Counted from the stretch's first letter, positions 10,279-21,000 are shown. The stretch is DNA of 64,000 nt from Blasia pusilla (GCA_050084515.1 CM114272.1:6324001-6388000); one strand, 5' to 3'. Made by a program: numbers and translations. Notes: a model not told the origin generated them from the letters alone.

Positions 10279-11553
10279 TGTCGTATAGTAAAATCAACGG
10301 TGTGTAAACTCCTTCGTCATTAAGTGTTAGATAGAGTTTCATTAGTATTAAGTAAATTGGCTTAGAAAAAGGAGATTCTTATGTTTAAACCTCTTTATGG
10401 TGCCTCTTTTATGCGGGCCCAACTTTAGGAAAAGGAGGTAATAAATAAAAGATGACTTTATAAAAGTAAAGTAGTTGCTTTAATGAAAAGCAAAAGTAGT
10501 CTTGGTTGGTGGCTAGGTTAGTTGGGGTAATTTGGAAAATATCATGTGGGTAAAGAGGATATTTTGGAAGAGATAAGAGAAATCTACTTGTGTCAAAATG
10601 TGATTGGCTAAGCGTTGAGAGGAAGCCATGTGGCACAAGATAAGATAAGCTCTATTTTGTACTCTTGTGGATCCCTTGTGAGTATATAAAGAGGAGGGAC
10701 CTTCAAGGGTTCATCACCTTCTATTCCACATCTTGAGTCTCTCGTGTCTCTCTTGAGTGTATGGCTTTGGGATTGCTTGCTCTTCCAATGAGAGTGGATC
10801 ACCCCTCTTGGGAGAGTAACTTGATCATGGTCTATTCTTCGAGAGGTTTCTAGAGTGTGGTGTGTGTGTGTGTGTGTGGGGATGAGAGGTTTGTCACCGT
10901 AGAGGAGTTTAGTCATACTAAAATAGCGGATGTTTTGGCTTGTTACTTTCCCAATGAGAGTGGATTATCCCTCTTGGGAGAATAACTCGCCAAAACCCAT
11001 TCTTGAGGAGAGTAGAGAATGTCATCAAGCATGGATAGGGGTGGAGCACAGTGTGCCCCGACTTTCCTTTCCTAAATCCTTACCATGTCAAGGTACTCTT
11101 TGTAGATAGGCCTTTGGTTCACTCGCTATTTAGTTTATCACTTTGGGGAGGCGTTCATGAACCAGGTCATGCAATCTCAACTCCAGGTGATTCTTCCTAT
11201 CGTTCACATATGGAAGGACATGGGATTGTACTTTGTATGTCCTTATATAGCGATCCATGGATGTCAATAGGCCTGGTCAAGTAGGGTTTAACACTAGTTG
11301 TGCTATCTTCCTCGTGTACAAACGTAAAATAGTTTATAGGGATTTTATAGTTAGGAATTTCGGGGTCCGATCTTACGAAGAAGTGATCGCCTCGGCACTT
11401 CCATTTGTGATACCTCTCGTGAGAGAATGGAGAGTGTACATCATAATTTTGTATTGAAAAAGGAGAACTTATTAGAGAGTTCACCTTGCATCGACCGCAT
11501 CTATCGCAGCTAGAAGGCCCGCCCTTGCTCGAAGAAAGATTCTCGACACGACA
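10279..11553 (+). mobile_element. Gypsy-A 3' LTR
   Basis: A 1.28-kb LTR bounded by the perfect terminal inverted repeat TGTCGT...ACGACA. Its mate is the reverse complement at 55908-57194, with only scattered differences. It contains a (GT)n tract (about 10858-10877) and two imperfect copies of CCAATGAGAGTGGAT...CTTGGGAGA (about 10784 and 10950). Open frames within it, such as 10608-10916 and 11197-11484 (minus), are shared with the other LTR and are not genes. Confidence 0.88.
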
Positions 11554-11557
11554 ACGT
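11554..11557. repeat. Putative 4-bp target duplication ACGT of gypsy-A
   Basis: ACGT directly follows this LTR. ACGT also precedes the other LTR at 57195-57198. The match is 5 bp (AACGT) if the LTR is taken one base shorter. It supports the two LTRs being the ends of one insertion. Confidence 0.5.
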
Positions 11558-11570
11558 GGTGGCAGGGAGG
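11557..11570 (+). promoter_or_regulatory. Possible primer-binding site of gypsy-B
   Basis: TGGTGGCAGGGAGG begins with the TGG expected of a tRNA-complementary primer site. After removing gypsy-A it would lie three bases from the end of the gypsy-B 5' LTR. The tRNA was not identified. Confidence 0.35.
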
Positions 11571-12404
11571 ATGTCGACGTGGTGAGTGACCGACATAGTT
11601 GGACAGCGGGCGTGACATGATGTTTTTGGGGCGTGATAGGGCGTTGCGAGTTGGCGATGGAGGGCGTCGCGCATGATGATGCGATAGGTTCTCCATATCT
11701 GTTGATGGGAGGATCGACATGTTGGTCGAGGAGAGTGTTGTGTTGCGGAGATTGTCATATCATGTGGAGGAGTGCATGTTGATGGTGCAGCAGGTTGGAG
11801 GGCGTGATCAGGTTACCCATTCGAGTCCCTTTTCCCGCACTTGTGGTGTGTGATTGAGAGTGTTGGGTATCGGGTAGTGGCGGTGCTAGATGGGTGCGAT
11901 GATGGTGACGAGTGTAGATTCTTTTCATGTGTAGCATGTTGGTGGATATCTGGCGGTTGCGAGTAGGGTCGCGTGTATGACCGAGAGAGTGTCGCTAGGT
12001 TAGGTGAGTCGGTTGGGAGGCTCATGGTGAGCGTGAGTGTTGAGCGTGCGTGGGTGGGTATGTCATCACGGGATTGATGTTAGCATAGGTGAGCTAGTGA
12101 GGCGTGTGGGAGGACTCTCGGTGAGTCCGAGTGCTTGGCGGGTGAGACAAGGTTTGTCATCACGGCGTTCTTCAGGGTTCGGAAGAACGGGAAGTGCGGC
12201 GATAGTAGTGGTGTGACATGGAGTGGAGTGAGATCGAGGATTATCGGTGAGGCGCCTCGACATCTATCCGTGGCTGGATCGTCATCGCGGTGAGCGAGAT
12301 CACGAAGAGCGATAGTACTTGGCGAGGAGATGGGCGACATGGGCCATCGGGGCATGCGTCGTTTCTTGGAGTGCGATGGGCACCATCAACTTAGATGATT
12401 TATC

Positions 12405-13620
12405 CAAGAGTTTGACACATGGTGCGACTTTCAGGAAATACGGACCCCGACACAGTTCAACCCTCTCATGGCATGGAAGGGGTTGTTCGAGCACTTGGAG
12501 GGTCCTCCGATGGATGACTACATGGAGTTTTGATCACTATATTCAGTAGAGATCGATGCCTGGAGGATGTATTGGGCTCCAGGGTATCTGTCCACTAGTG
12601 GTCGCGAGGCATATGATGGGATTGTGAGAGGAGAGAGACCCACACCATTAGCCCGGATACTAGATGGAGAGGAGGGCAGTGAGACAGGCGATGTGGCAGA
12701 GACCTCTGGTGGTAGAGGGCCACCCAGCTTCAGCCCCAGAGTGGAGTTCTTCCGACATTTGGAGAAGAGCTACCAAGGCGTACGCACCGACAAGCTGAAG
12801 AGTCTACACGATTTTCAGTGACGATCGGATGAGAGTCTAAGAGATGCATTCACACGCATGAGGAGGCTGATCATTGCTACGTTTGGAGTGGCGAGCGCGA
12901 TCGGTCCGATGTCGTCTGAGGTTATGGACCGAGAACTACGGAGGAGAGTCGAGATGCGGTCTTTGATTCACACGAAGCCCACATTAAAGGTGGTCTTTGA
13001 GTTATCGGCGTATTGAGCTCAACATAAGTGAGGCGGTAGTGACCGCTACATTTTCTCGAAGTCACGGGTCCCGCGGCGGTGACCCCACAGGTGCCACAAC
13101 AAGCACCAGTACCACGGGAGCGGGCTAGTCTGCCTAGAGAGCAGGGCAGGTACCGTGAGCCTATGAGGCAACAACCCGTACCTACAAATGTTGCTCAGCA
13201 GAGACCGATGTGGTCTTGTTGGACGTGTGGAGGGGCCCATAGGCAAAGAGACTGCCCACAGCATGGGAGAGGACCACCAGCGCCTCCGATTGCTCAGGAG
13301 CCACAGAGCATGGCCCCACCATAGCACTAGTGTGACCATTGCCATAGATATGGTCACACTAGGGATAGATGTTTTGACCTTCGCCGAGGGGCACGTCCAG
13401 AGGTAGGCTGAGGGCCTGGGGGCGGTCGTCCTAGAGGAGGTCGGGGAGTTCTTCCTAGACGTGGTGGTAGAGGACCACCACCAGCCAGAGGAGATGGAGC
13501 AGGAGCACTAGAGCCGACACTTCTCTCACGCATCGATCAGTTGGAGCAGAGGATTGCTGCCATAACGATGATGCAGCTTAGGGAAGGCACGGAGTTGCGG
13601 CGATTAGTGTGACTCCAACT
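12405..13620 (+). pseudogene. Gypsy-B gag with two zinc knuckles
   Basis: Retrotransposon gag, the capsid and nucleocapsid protein. A capsid-like block begins with EFDTWCDFQE (about 12407) and runs through DDYMEF, YLSTSGREAYDGIVRGERP and FRHLEKSYQGVRTDKLKSLHDFQ. A TGA at 12819 stands before RSDESLRDAFTRMRRL. The nucleocapsid has a knuckle CWTCGGAHRQRDC (about 13218-13256, one residue shorter than usual) and a canonical CX2CX4HX4C knuckle CDHCHRYGHTRDRC (about 13330-13371). Arginine/glycine-rich sequence and a short coiled-coil-like LLSRIDQLEQRIAAI (about 13520-13565) follow. The leader from 11571 to 12404 shows no recognisable protein. Confidence 0.75.
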
Positions 13621-14179
13621 TCTACCTCTTATCGACCGGGTGAGGATCTCGCCGAGTATGGGATTTATGTGTAGTGAGCCAGGTTCACGCGGTGCGGTGG
13701 TGACTCGGGATGCTGCGAGAGGCACCGAGCCATCGAGAGGTGGAGTTGAGATTGACCCACCAGAGGGGACCGATGGGCGACAGGCCAGGGTTCCACGGTC
13801 GTTCACATTGTCGGAGGCACTACACACACCATCGATGGTGCCTCGGCGACCGTGGTGCCTCTGATTGAGACACCTCGTCGGCGTCACAAGGAGTTGGGTG
13901 ACAACTCCTATGCCGGCTCAGTGGAGTTAGTGTCGACCATAGTGTTGGAGGTGGCCACGAGTGAGTCGACTCGCTATTTTCCGCCATAGACTTGGCGGCG
14001 TTGGGGTTGGCCCAAGCGAGGTGTTCGGTTGGCGCCACGTTGTGTGGCGTGGAGAGATGGCGCTTCTTGTTCAAAGGTAGTTGAGAGCTGGTGGACTTGC
14101 TCTCAAAGCGGTGCTTGGGGCGTTCCCCACGAGTCATAGCATGCGGCGGCGAGTTGGTAGATATGCCCACTCGACCGGC

Positions 14180-14650
14180 CATAAGCGGCGAGTGGTGACA
14201 CAGGTAGTATTCTTGGATAACCGGTGGAGTATTTCGCTTGGTTAGTCCGCGGGACGATATACCACCCCGGCACCTCCTACTTGATTTGGGGCGCAACCCT
14301 TGATGTTAGGGAAAGCGGCGTGTTTAGCGTTGGGATTCGGAAGGCCGACATTGAGCCTTGTCCCTTCGAATCTGAGACCTCAATTGAGGCGTATCACCCC
14401 TCGATATATGATTTCGATAGGAGATTGTTGTCGGAGTCGGCTAGAGCATCGGCGGACGGTGCTATAGTGCGCTGCGTGCGATTATGACACCGGCTAAGTA
14501 AATGCGATGTGTTGGTGGGGAATCTGATGTTATATCCCCTAGGATTCATCCTTGACTTCTAGGAGGAGACCATTGCTTATCGGCCAGGATGGCGGTCAGG
14601 TGACGACCGGATGAGTCAGTTACCTGTGCAGTTTGCGGGACAAGGTGGTT
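14180..14650 (+). pseudogene. Gypsy-B retropepsin-like protease
   Basis: Aspartic protease that cleaves the retroelement polyprotein. The active-site tetrad D-T-G-S is encoded at 14197-14208. About 110-120 residues later, LVGNLMLYPLGFILDF (about 14510-14560) resembles the C-terminal LG...LYPLGF segment of LTR-element proteases, followed by EETIAYRPGWRSGDDR. The frame is the same one that runs on into the methyltransferase, with stops at 14218 (TAA), 14485 (TGA) and 14560 (TAG). The last two are each explained by a single C-to-T change (CGA, CAG). Confidence 0.65.
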
Positions 14651-15960
14651 GATCACAAGGCAAGTCTGTGACCACGTTGGCAGCTTTCACAGGTACTGTT
14701 AGCTGGCCAAGAGATTTGTTGGAGGGGAACGCACATGCGGAGGATGTCCCTGTAGCGGATAGTCCCACGGAGAGACAAGCCATGGCGGGTGTCTCTTCCC
14801 ATGTTGGCGAGGCCTCTTCACCATTGTGGGGTACGACTCGAGAGCTACAGAGGAGTGCCGACAACCTCGTGAGGCAGGCGTGGAGTCATGTTTTTGTCCC
14901 AAATCAGTGAGAGTCACGTGGCGATCGGGCTCTTGGAGTGGAGACGTTGACCCCACTGAATACCACACCTGTTGTGTGGCAGTGCCCAGAGGAGGGTGTT
15001 AGGGTGTTTGATCTCTTCGGAGGGATTAGCACCGGATTGGCTGCACTATTGCAGGCGAGCATACGGGTGCATCAGTACCTTTATGTAGAGAGAGATGAGA
15101 CCGCGCGGCGAGTATCATTACGTCATGTGGCGAGATTGGTCCAGAGGTATCTTGAGTTGTTGCCGATATCTACAGTACGGGGATATCAGCATACGCTACC
15201 CGCCGACATCTCTTTGGTGGGGGCGCAGGATCTAGATAGAGTTGGCACCATTCATTTGGTGATTGCTGGATGGCCATGTCAGGGTCATTCATCAGCTGGC
15301 TGAGGATTTGGATTGCAGGATCCGAGGTCAAGGATGTTTTGGGAGATGTTGCGAGTATTACGACACTTGCAGGAGAGTCACATATGATCTCCAGCGTACC
15401 ATTTGGAGAACGTGCCGTTGTTGGGAGACACTCGTGCACGTGTGATGACGAGTGTACATCAGGTGAGGTCCTGGTTGGGACCTGCTGTGTTGTTAGATGC
15501 AACGAGAGTTGGGTCACGTGCCCATCGTCCACGACTGTGGTGGAAGAACCTGATACCATCAAAGGTATTGAGTCGAGCATACGGTGGAGTCCAGAGAGCA
15601 CCACATCTCACAGTGGATGCTATTTTGGGCTCAGGGCGTCGATCTCAGGTGGTGACACGGGATGATAGATCACCGTTGGCCATGGCCAATAGGGTGGGGG
15701 AGTTGAGGGCAGCCTTACCTACGTTGGTGAGCTTCCGAGCATCCCATGCCTTTTGCCACGGAGGGGCGGACATGATTTGGGATGAGATGACCGGAGCATT
15801 GGAGGAGCCTCACGAGATGGCTTGGCGAGCGCCATGGGGTTCACTACCGGTACTCTGGCGGTGCTAGGGATGACTCGAGGCATCCCGGAGATAGGTGTTA
15901 GGGCGGCGATGGACCTCAATTGTCTCACATGGATAGTCGGCAAAGGTATGGTGGCGAGAG
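14650..15960 (+). pseudogene. Retrotransposon-encoded C5-cytosine DNA methyltransferase
   Basis: Transfers a methyl group from S-adenosylmethionine to C5 of cytosine in DNA. Motifs appear in the usual order: I, VFDLFGGISTGLAALL (about 15004-15051); II, YVERDETARR (about 15083-15112); IV with the catalytic Pro-Cys-Gln as GWPCQGHSSAG (Cys codon 15277-15279); VI, YHLENVPLLGD (about 15397-15430); VIII, RAHRPRLWWKNL (about 15513-15550); and, after a frameshift near 15820, MGFTTGT and a motif X-like tail AMDLNCLTWIVG (about 15830-15945). The short catalytic-only form and MGF box recall DNMT3/DRM-type enzymes. It lies in frame with the protease. TGA codons at 14908, 15301 and 15385 interrupt it, each readable as CGA to TGA. 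Confidence 0.87.
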
Positions 15961-16419
15961 ATGGATCTGAGTGTCATCCATGCCGTCACATCCACGAGTT
16001 GGACCATTTCCTCGAGGGTGCAGACGAGGCGTTGGTGGGGCGAGACAAGGAGAGATAGGCACCCATGGACTTCTGGGGCGTCGTTCGGCGAGAGAAGTGC
16101 GGCGGCTAGAGTAGCACATGTTCATTTTTGGATGTAGAGCATGGTGTAGGAGGTCGAGTGGAGTGGCTCTTGCGGAGGTGGCTAGGGTTGCTCTGAGCAA
16201 CCAAAGCCGGAGGTTGCGTTCTCTCAGAGTGAGGTCACGATGGAGACTTGGGAGCTGTGATAGGTCTCAAGTTGATAGGAGGAGAGTGACAGCGAGTCCA
16301 TAGGTTTACGAGAGGGCATGTCGGTTGTTTTGCCTTTAGTATGAGAGACTTGGTACTGCTGAAGGGTCGGGATACGGATTGAGTTGGCTAGTGATCGCCG
16401 ATCTTTCGTCGATCCTACA

Positions 16420-17660
16420 AGTATTCGATATGGAGCGAGCCTTGATTGAGCAGGAGTCGGGACTTGTGGAGTTATCACATGGGGAGTATGCATCTGCCAT
16501 AGTCATGCGGTGAAGAAGGATATGTATGGCAATTGGACGGATAGGAGGATGTGTGGAGATTACCATCCTATCAACCGACAGAGCGAGGTCGGATCGACGC
16601 CATGCCTACTCTTGAGGAGATCTTTGATGCGGTAGGGCATGCAAAGATCTTGATACTAGATCTCCGTCTTTGGCTATTATCGGCTTCCTATCGAGTTGGA
16701 GGACAAGGAGAAGACTGACGTGCAGGGGATACATCGGTTTGGGAGAGATTGCTTGTATCGGTGGCGGTTCTTACCATTTGGGTTGAAGAACGCGCTTGTA
16801 GAGTTTCGAGTGATGGATAGGATTTCAGGCTGTCTTGGATTTTGTATGATGTTACATAGATGATATTCTTATCTTTAGTTCCACGGTTGAGGAGCATGAG
16901 CGACACTTGGAGGAGGTGTTTGGCGATTGCGATTACGGACTAAAGTTACATCAGGCAAGTGCAGATTCTTTCGGGAGCAGATTGAGTACTTGGGACACAC
17001 CATATACCCGAGTGGGTTAGGCGTTCTGAGACAAAGATAGAGGCTATTTGCATGCAGATTCCACGCCCTATAGATGTGAGTCAAGTCCGAGCATTTCTTG
17101 GGTAGCAAACTTCTATTGACGGTATGTCAAGGGTTTTAGTGCGATCGCAAAGTCTTTGACCTTGTTGACAAGATTTGATCAGGTTTGGTTGTGGGGAGAT
17201 GATCACGGCGAGCATTTCAGAGCTCAGGACAGGTTGGCGTCCTCACCCATTTTGAGAGACCGGTTAGGGGTCGCCCATTCCAATTACATACAGTTGGAGC
17301 ATGTTGGGTCTAGGAGCGTGCTTACTCGGAGGGATGCGAGGAGAGGGAGTTCGTTGTGGCTTACGCGAGGCGATCGAACAACATTGCAGAGGCAAAGTCT
17401 GGCTCCTACGAGGGAGAGTGCTTGGTTGCAGTGTGGGCCGTGGCACATTTCAGGTATTATTTATTCGACAATCCTTTCACACTTATCACTGATCATCAAC
17501 CGTTGAGGTGGTTGATGGAGTCCGACAAGCTTACGAGCAAGCTTGCCAGGTGGGCTCTATTACTATAGGAGTATGAGTTTGAGGTGGTTCATAGGCCAGG
17601 TCGGCTGAACCAAGATGCCGATGGGTTGAGTCGTAACCCATGTCCGAGTCAGAGAGACGA
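16420..17660 (+). pseudogene. Gypsy-B reverse transcriptase and RNase H
   Basis: RNA-dependent DNA polymerase and RNase H of a Ty3/gypsy element. Visible in broken frames are LVELSHGEYASAIV and VKKDMYGNWTDRRMCGDYHP (about 16455-16570), YRLPIELEDKEKT (about 16678-16716), RWRFLPFGLKNA (about 16757-16795) and the catalytic box YIDDILIFSSTVEEHERHLEE (about 16855-16918). Then come GLKLH and the LG...YY connection near 17100. RNase H shows VLGLGACL (about 17296-17320), a YEGECLVAVWAVAHFRYYLF block (about 17407-17468), ITDHQPLRWLME (about 17487-17522) and VVHRPGRLNQDADGLSR (about 17585-17635). Frameshifts are frequent. Confidence 0.85.
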
Positions 17661-17979
17661 CACAGGAGCTCGATGGCACAGAGAGAGTGATGAGGAGATG
17701 GTGCCCGGTTGGCATGCATCTACCTGTGGTTGACTATGGCAAGTCAGCCACAAGTGATGACTCCAGTGGTGGGGTTGGATGATGAGTCTTTGGATCTGGA
17801 GGTTAGTGAGAAGGCGACAAGTGGTCGTGATATCCATGACGACGTGGAGGTTGTGGAGTTCTTGTGCACTGGCGTCATTGAGAGTACAGTGAGTGCTAGG
17901 AAGCGGGATCGGATCCTACAGAGAGCCAAGAGGTTCAGGTGGGAGGAGACTCACATTTTGCGGGTCTGGGGAGATGGTA

Positions 17980-19100
17980 GGATCTGAGTGGTACCTCATC
18001 CTTCCGAGAAAGCACGTGTAGTGCGACATGCCCATGAGGAGTTGGGACATTTTGGAGTAAAGCGTACTACGGACTTACTCCAGGTTGATATTGGTGGGCG
18101 GCATGCATACTGGGGTACAGCAGTTTGTGGCCAGATGTATCGTATGTGATAGAGTGCGAGCATCTTTCAATGCTCCCACTCCGCAGTAACATCCTTTACC
18201 AATTATGGGTTTAGGTTGTCGGTGGAGTTTAGACTTTGCGGGACCTTTGCCATTGTGGGCGTCATCATAGGTGCGTGTTGGTCATGGTGGAGCATTTCTC
18301 CAAGTGGATAGAGTTAGTGGCGATACAGAAAAAGCGGCGAGGGAACAGCTTATGCGTTTCTAGATCGTGTGCTTAGTCACTTTGGTGTACCGGCGGAGGT
18401 GTTGACTGACCAGGTTACCGAGTTCAGGGGAGAGTTTCAGGCCTTGTGTGATCAAGCGCTGATAGATCACCGCACCGCGTCCAGAGACCATCCTGAGGCG
18501 GATGGGTTGGCGGAGAGAGTGGTACAGACGGTGAAGAGAGGACTGCGCAAGTATGGCTTGCAGCGGGGGACAGTTGGGGGAGTGGGACCTACAGTTTCCA
18601 TGGTTGGCTATGGGTTATCGCCTTAGTCGGCAGGCATCCTTGGCGTCATTTTCACCGTACTTTTTGCTCTTTGGGAGAGCCAAATTTACCTGCGGCGATT
18701 CGACGTGACATGGCAGAGGTGTTAGATCTTGATGATCCAGGGTACAAGCATGTTCTCAGAGGGCAGAAGTTTTTCGTAGAGTTCTGCCTATGGCCTTTGA
18801 GAACTTAGCTATTGCCCAACATAGAGATACATTGAGGTACATGACCATTCGTGGAGGAGATTATCGTCCAGGGATTAGGAGGTTTCATCCTGGAGATTAC
18901 GTGTATTTACAGCAGGCGGCACCCACGACGCTAGATGTCACTATAGGGCGCACGATCCTACGTGTGCGCGAGGTATTACCGACCGGAGTCCTCATGTTGG
19001 AGGGACGGGATGGTATGGTTCGGAAGGATCATGTGCACAATTGTGCGCCATGTCATCTTCTAAACGTAGATGGGACGGTGGATCCAAGCTTGGCAATGGT
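17980..19100 (+). pseudogene. Gypsy-B integrase
   Basis: DDE integrase of the gypsy type. The zinc-binding domain shows HAHEELGHFGVKRT (about 18028-18068) and the paired cysteines of RCIVCDRVRA (about 18134-18163). The core shows a first Asp in WSLDFAGPLP (about 18222-18250), a second in VLTDQVTEFRGEFQAL (about 18400-18447) and the Glu in HPEADGLAERVVQTVK (about 18490-18537), a standard spacing. Past the core are a block about the handling of fingers and Tyr-rich HPGDYVYLQQA (about 18887-18921) and VREVLPTGVLMLEGRDG (about 18966-19015). Stops occur at 17986, 18147 and 18625. Confidence 0.85.
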
Positions 19101-19259
19101 ACTGGAGGCTTGAGGTGTATGTTCATGGATCTGCATGAGGGGGGTGTAGCCACCATATTGGTATGTGATGGTTATTCTCGAGGGTGGCATATGTCATGTC
19201 GACCCCCTCTCTTGATGTGGTTCCCCATGGGGCGATGGATGTGTCCGAGATGTGTATAG
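19101..19259 (+). pseudogene. PHD finger at the C-terminus of gypsy-B Pol
   Basis: The last 50 or so residues carry a degenerate PHD-type zinc finger: C near 19115, then TILVCDGYSRGWHMSC (about 19156-19203), a proline-rich LL spacer, and GRWMCPRC (about 19230-19256). The pattern C-x-x-(C)...C-x-x-(C)...W-H-x-x-C...W-x-C-x-x-C is clear, although one cysteine is now tyrosine (CDGY) and the second cysteine of the first pair is lost to a small indel. PHD fingers often read histone H3 tails. Here it sits where chromoviruses carry a chromodomain, so a role in guiding integration to chromatin is a fair inference. Confidence 0.72.
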
Positions 19260-19298
19260 GGTAGTAGGTCCTATTAGAGAGATGTGATATTTTCTATC

Positions 19299-19316
19299 TG
19301 GAGCTGGGGGGATCCA
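19299..19316 (+). promoter_or_regulatory. Possible polypurine tract of gypsy-B
   Basis: GGAGCTGGGGGGA, 40 bases after the end of the coding sequence. It is not directly next to the LTR as defined here (19476), because a 138-bp extra copy of the LTR end lies between. Confidence 0.3.
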
Positions 19317-19335
19317 ACTGCCAGCTAAGAGGGCG

Positions 19336-19473
19336 GTTGTGTGATCTCCATGTATATGTATGAGTTGATTTTTGTACATGTGTGGATCGACCCGTGTGTG
19401 GGGAAGATCGGTGTTGTGTGGTGTAGATGTGACCAGCGATGTATGTTGTGTAGCGATATGTATGCACACGACA
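19336..19473 (+). repeat. Extra copy of the last 138 bp of the gypsy-B LTR
   Basis: 19336-19473 matches 19945-20082 with only two differences, and both end in GCACACGACA or GCGCACGACA. This extra copy sits two bases before the LTR start TGTCACATCTGAG. It could be the tail of a second, mostly deleted LTR. Confidence 0.85.
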
Positions 19474-19475
19474 AC

Positions 19476-20082
19476 TGTCACATCTGAGTAGCCGATAGGC
19501 CGAGATCTATCGTGGATAGGGCGTAGGAGCCATCAGACTATCTTGAGTGTAACTTTGTCCCATGGTGTCGGATGAGGTTGAGGATAGGTCCATTGTGTTA
19601 GGAACGTTGTTTCTGAAAACTTTCATGTTGAGGTCTTTTACAGCCGAGTGACTTGTTGACTAGATCACCCGCCGCTGGTAACTTTGTGCGCGTAGAGGGG
19701 GAGGGCTATTTTAGGGGAAGAGCCTTTTGGCTCTTTCCAACCCTTTATAAGAGAGGAAGATGGATTTCCTGCCATCTTTATCATATTTCGTTGGAGCACC
19801 TCCCTTGTATGTGTGTGAGATAGGACTAGGGTGTTAGCGTCCGGATTCCTTGATAGCACAGGGTGGACGAGGCTCGATATACCGATGTAGATTGAGGAGT
19901 GGAGTTTTAGGCCGGGTGTGCCGTTTTTACTAATCTTTATTTTTGTTGTGTGATCTCCATGTATATGTATGAGTTGATTTTTGTACATGTGTGGATTGAC
20001 CCGTGTGTGGGGAAGATCGGTGTTGTGTGGTGTAGATGTGACCAGCGATGTATGTTGTGTAGCGATATGTATGCGCACGACA
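19476..20082 (+). mobile_element. Gypsy-B 3' LTR
   Basis: 607 bp, starting TGTCACATCTGAG and ending GCGCACGACA (inverted termini TGTC/GACA). A TATA-like TTTATAAGAGAGG lies at about 19744-19756. Its first ~60 bp recur as the reverse complement at 57465-57524. CATT at 20083-20086 is the reverse complement of AATG at 57525-57528, the target duplication. Confidence 0.75.
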
Positions 20083-20086
20083 CATT

Positions 20087-21000
20087 ATCCACACAATTAT
20101 TTTAATAAAAGAAATATTTCAAAATAATAAAAGACATACTCAATAGAAAAGGATACTAAATCTCCACACTTGAATATTAGAACACAAGCAGAGAAGACTT
20201 ACTTTTTTGAGTCACTCCATTCCCAAAGAAATGAAACTTGATGGTTTGCTCAACTCAACAATCTCAAACAGACATATCTGAGAACAAAACAAACATGGAT
20301 TTGATGATTAATTGGATATACACAATACATAGTACTCTCTAGGCTACTTATCTCCAATATCTCGACTATCTGCACTTATGTCTAAATCCCCACAATCCAT
20401 ACACCTATATTCCAGGTCAAACTCATCACCAACATACCATCCCTTGGAATCATAGAGGGAAGTGGAGGAATATTCTCCATCGTCAAGTTCTTCAAGACCA
20501 GGACAATCATCTACAGAGTATCTCTCATTACTATTGAGAATAATCACAATTTCCTCGCCTATTGAGACTTCTCTAACCTCCTGAGTCTCATTGAAACCAT
20601 TTGAAATAGGAGCAAAGAATTTAGCGTCCACATTAAACAATTTTCGTTTTTGTTCAGAGCGAGAGAATGAAAATCTATGTTCATCTCTCTCTAGCAAATA
20701 TTCAGGACTCGTATTTATTACAATTTCTTCCACAATTATTGGCCTCTTGCATCTCGATGAGAGAGTTGACATGGCGTAAGCTAATTAGGCTCACTCCGCA
20801 TAGGCAATATTATTCACTGCAAATTTAAAAAGAGCATATTAAATTTTCAATATAAACTAGATAATTCAAGTAAAAAAATATAACTACTAATATAATTTCA
20901 TAAGACTCAAATAATAAAAACGCTATAAAATTTGTAAGAGAACCAAATCCGAGCATAAGAAAAAAGATTTTCATAACTAAAACCCAAAGTCCCCCTAGCT
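20087..21000 (-). mobile_element. Helitron copy 3, left part, inverted
   Basis: Reading on the minus strand, this segment parallels 6212-7110 of copy 2: the AGGGGG-type start, an intron ending TTTGCAG (20817-20823), the ORF1 exon, a second intron, and an AT-rich stretch ending GGATAATG. Gypsy-B is inserted there, and the Helitron resumes at 57525 (AATGCAAGATAC). Confidence 0.75.
20344..20816 (-). CDS. Helitron accessory ORF1, copy 3
   Basis: The best preserved copy of the Helitron accessory protein: 142 codons from ATG at 20772 to a TAG at 20344-20346, with an upstream 3' splice site at 20817. It is acidic, with a cysteine pair in YRCMDCGDLD near the C-terminus and the blocks NGFNETQEVREVSIGEE and ELDDGEYSSTSLYDS. 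No known domain is recognised. It was cut off from the rest of its Helitron by gypsy-B and the inversion. Confidence 0.5.

Larger units (their letters stand above)
11557..20082 (+). mobile_element. Gypsy-B: Ty3/gypsy element with DNA methyltransferase and PHD finger
   Basis: The body of an LTR retrotransposon ordered gag, protease, C5-cytosine methyltransferase, reverse transcriptase, RNase H, integrase, PHD finger, 3' LTR. It is GC-richer than the Helitrons around it. Its 3' LTR ends at 20082 and is followed by CATT (20083-20086). Its 5' LTR start is now at 57524 (minus), preceded by AATG, the same duplication. The 5' LTR and body were separated first by the insertion of gypsy-A and then by the inversion. 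The host site is an intron-like region of Helitron copy 3. All genes carry stops or frameshifts, so it is not autonomous today. Confidence 0.85.

Noticed and set aside
10608-11484. Minus-strand frames of about 100 codons
   Set aside because: They lie inside the gypsy-A LTR and recur identically in the other LTR (55763-56862).
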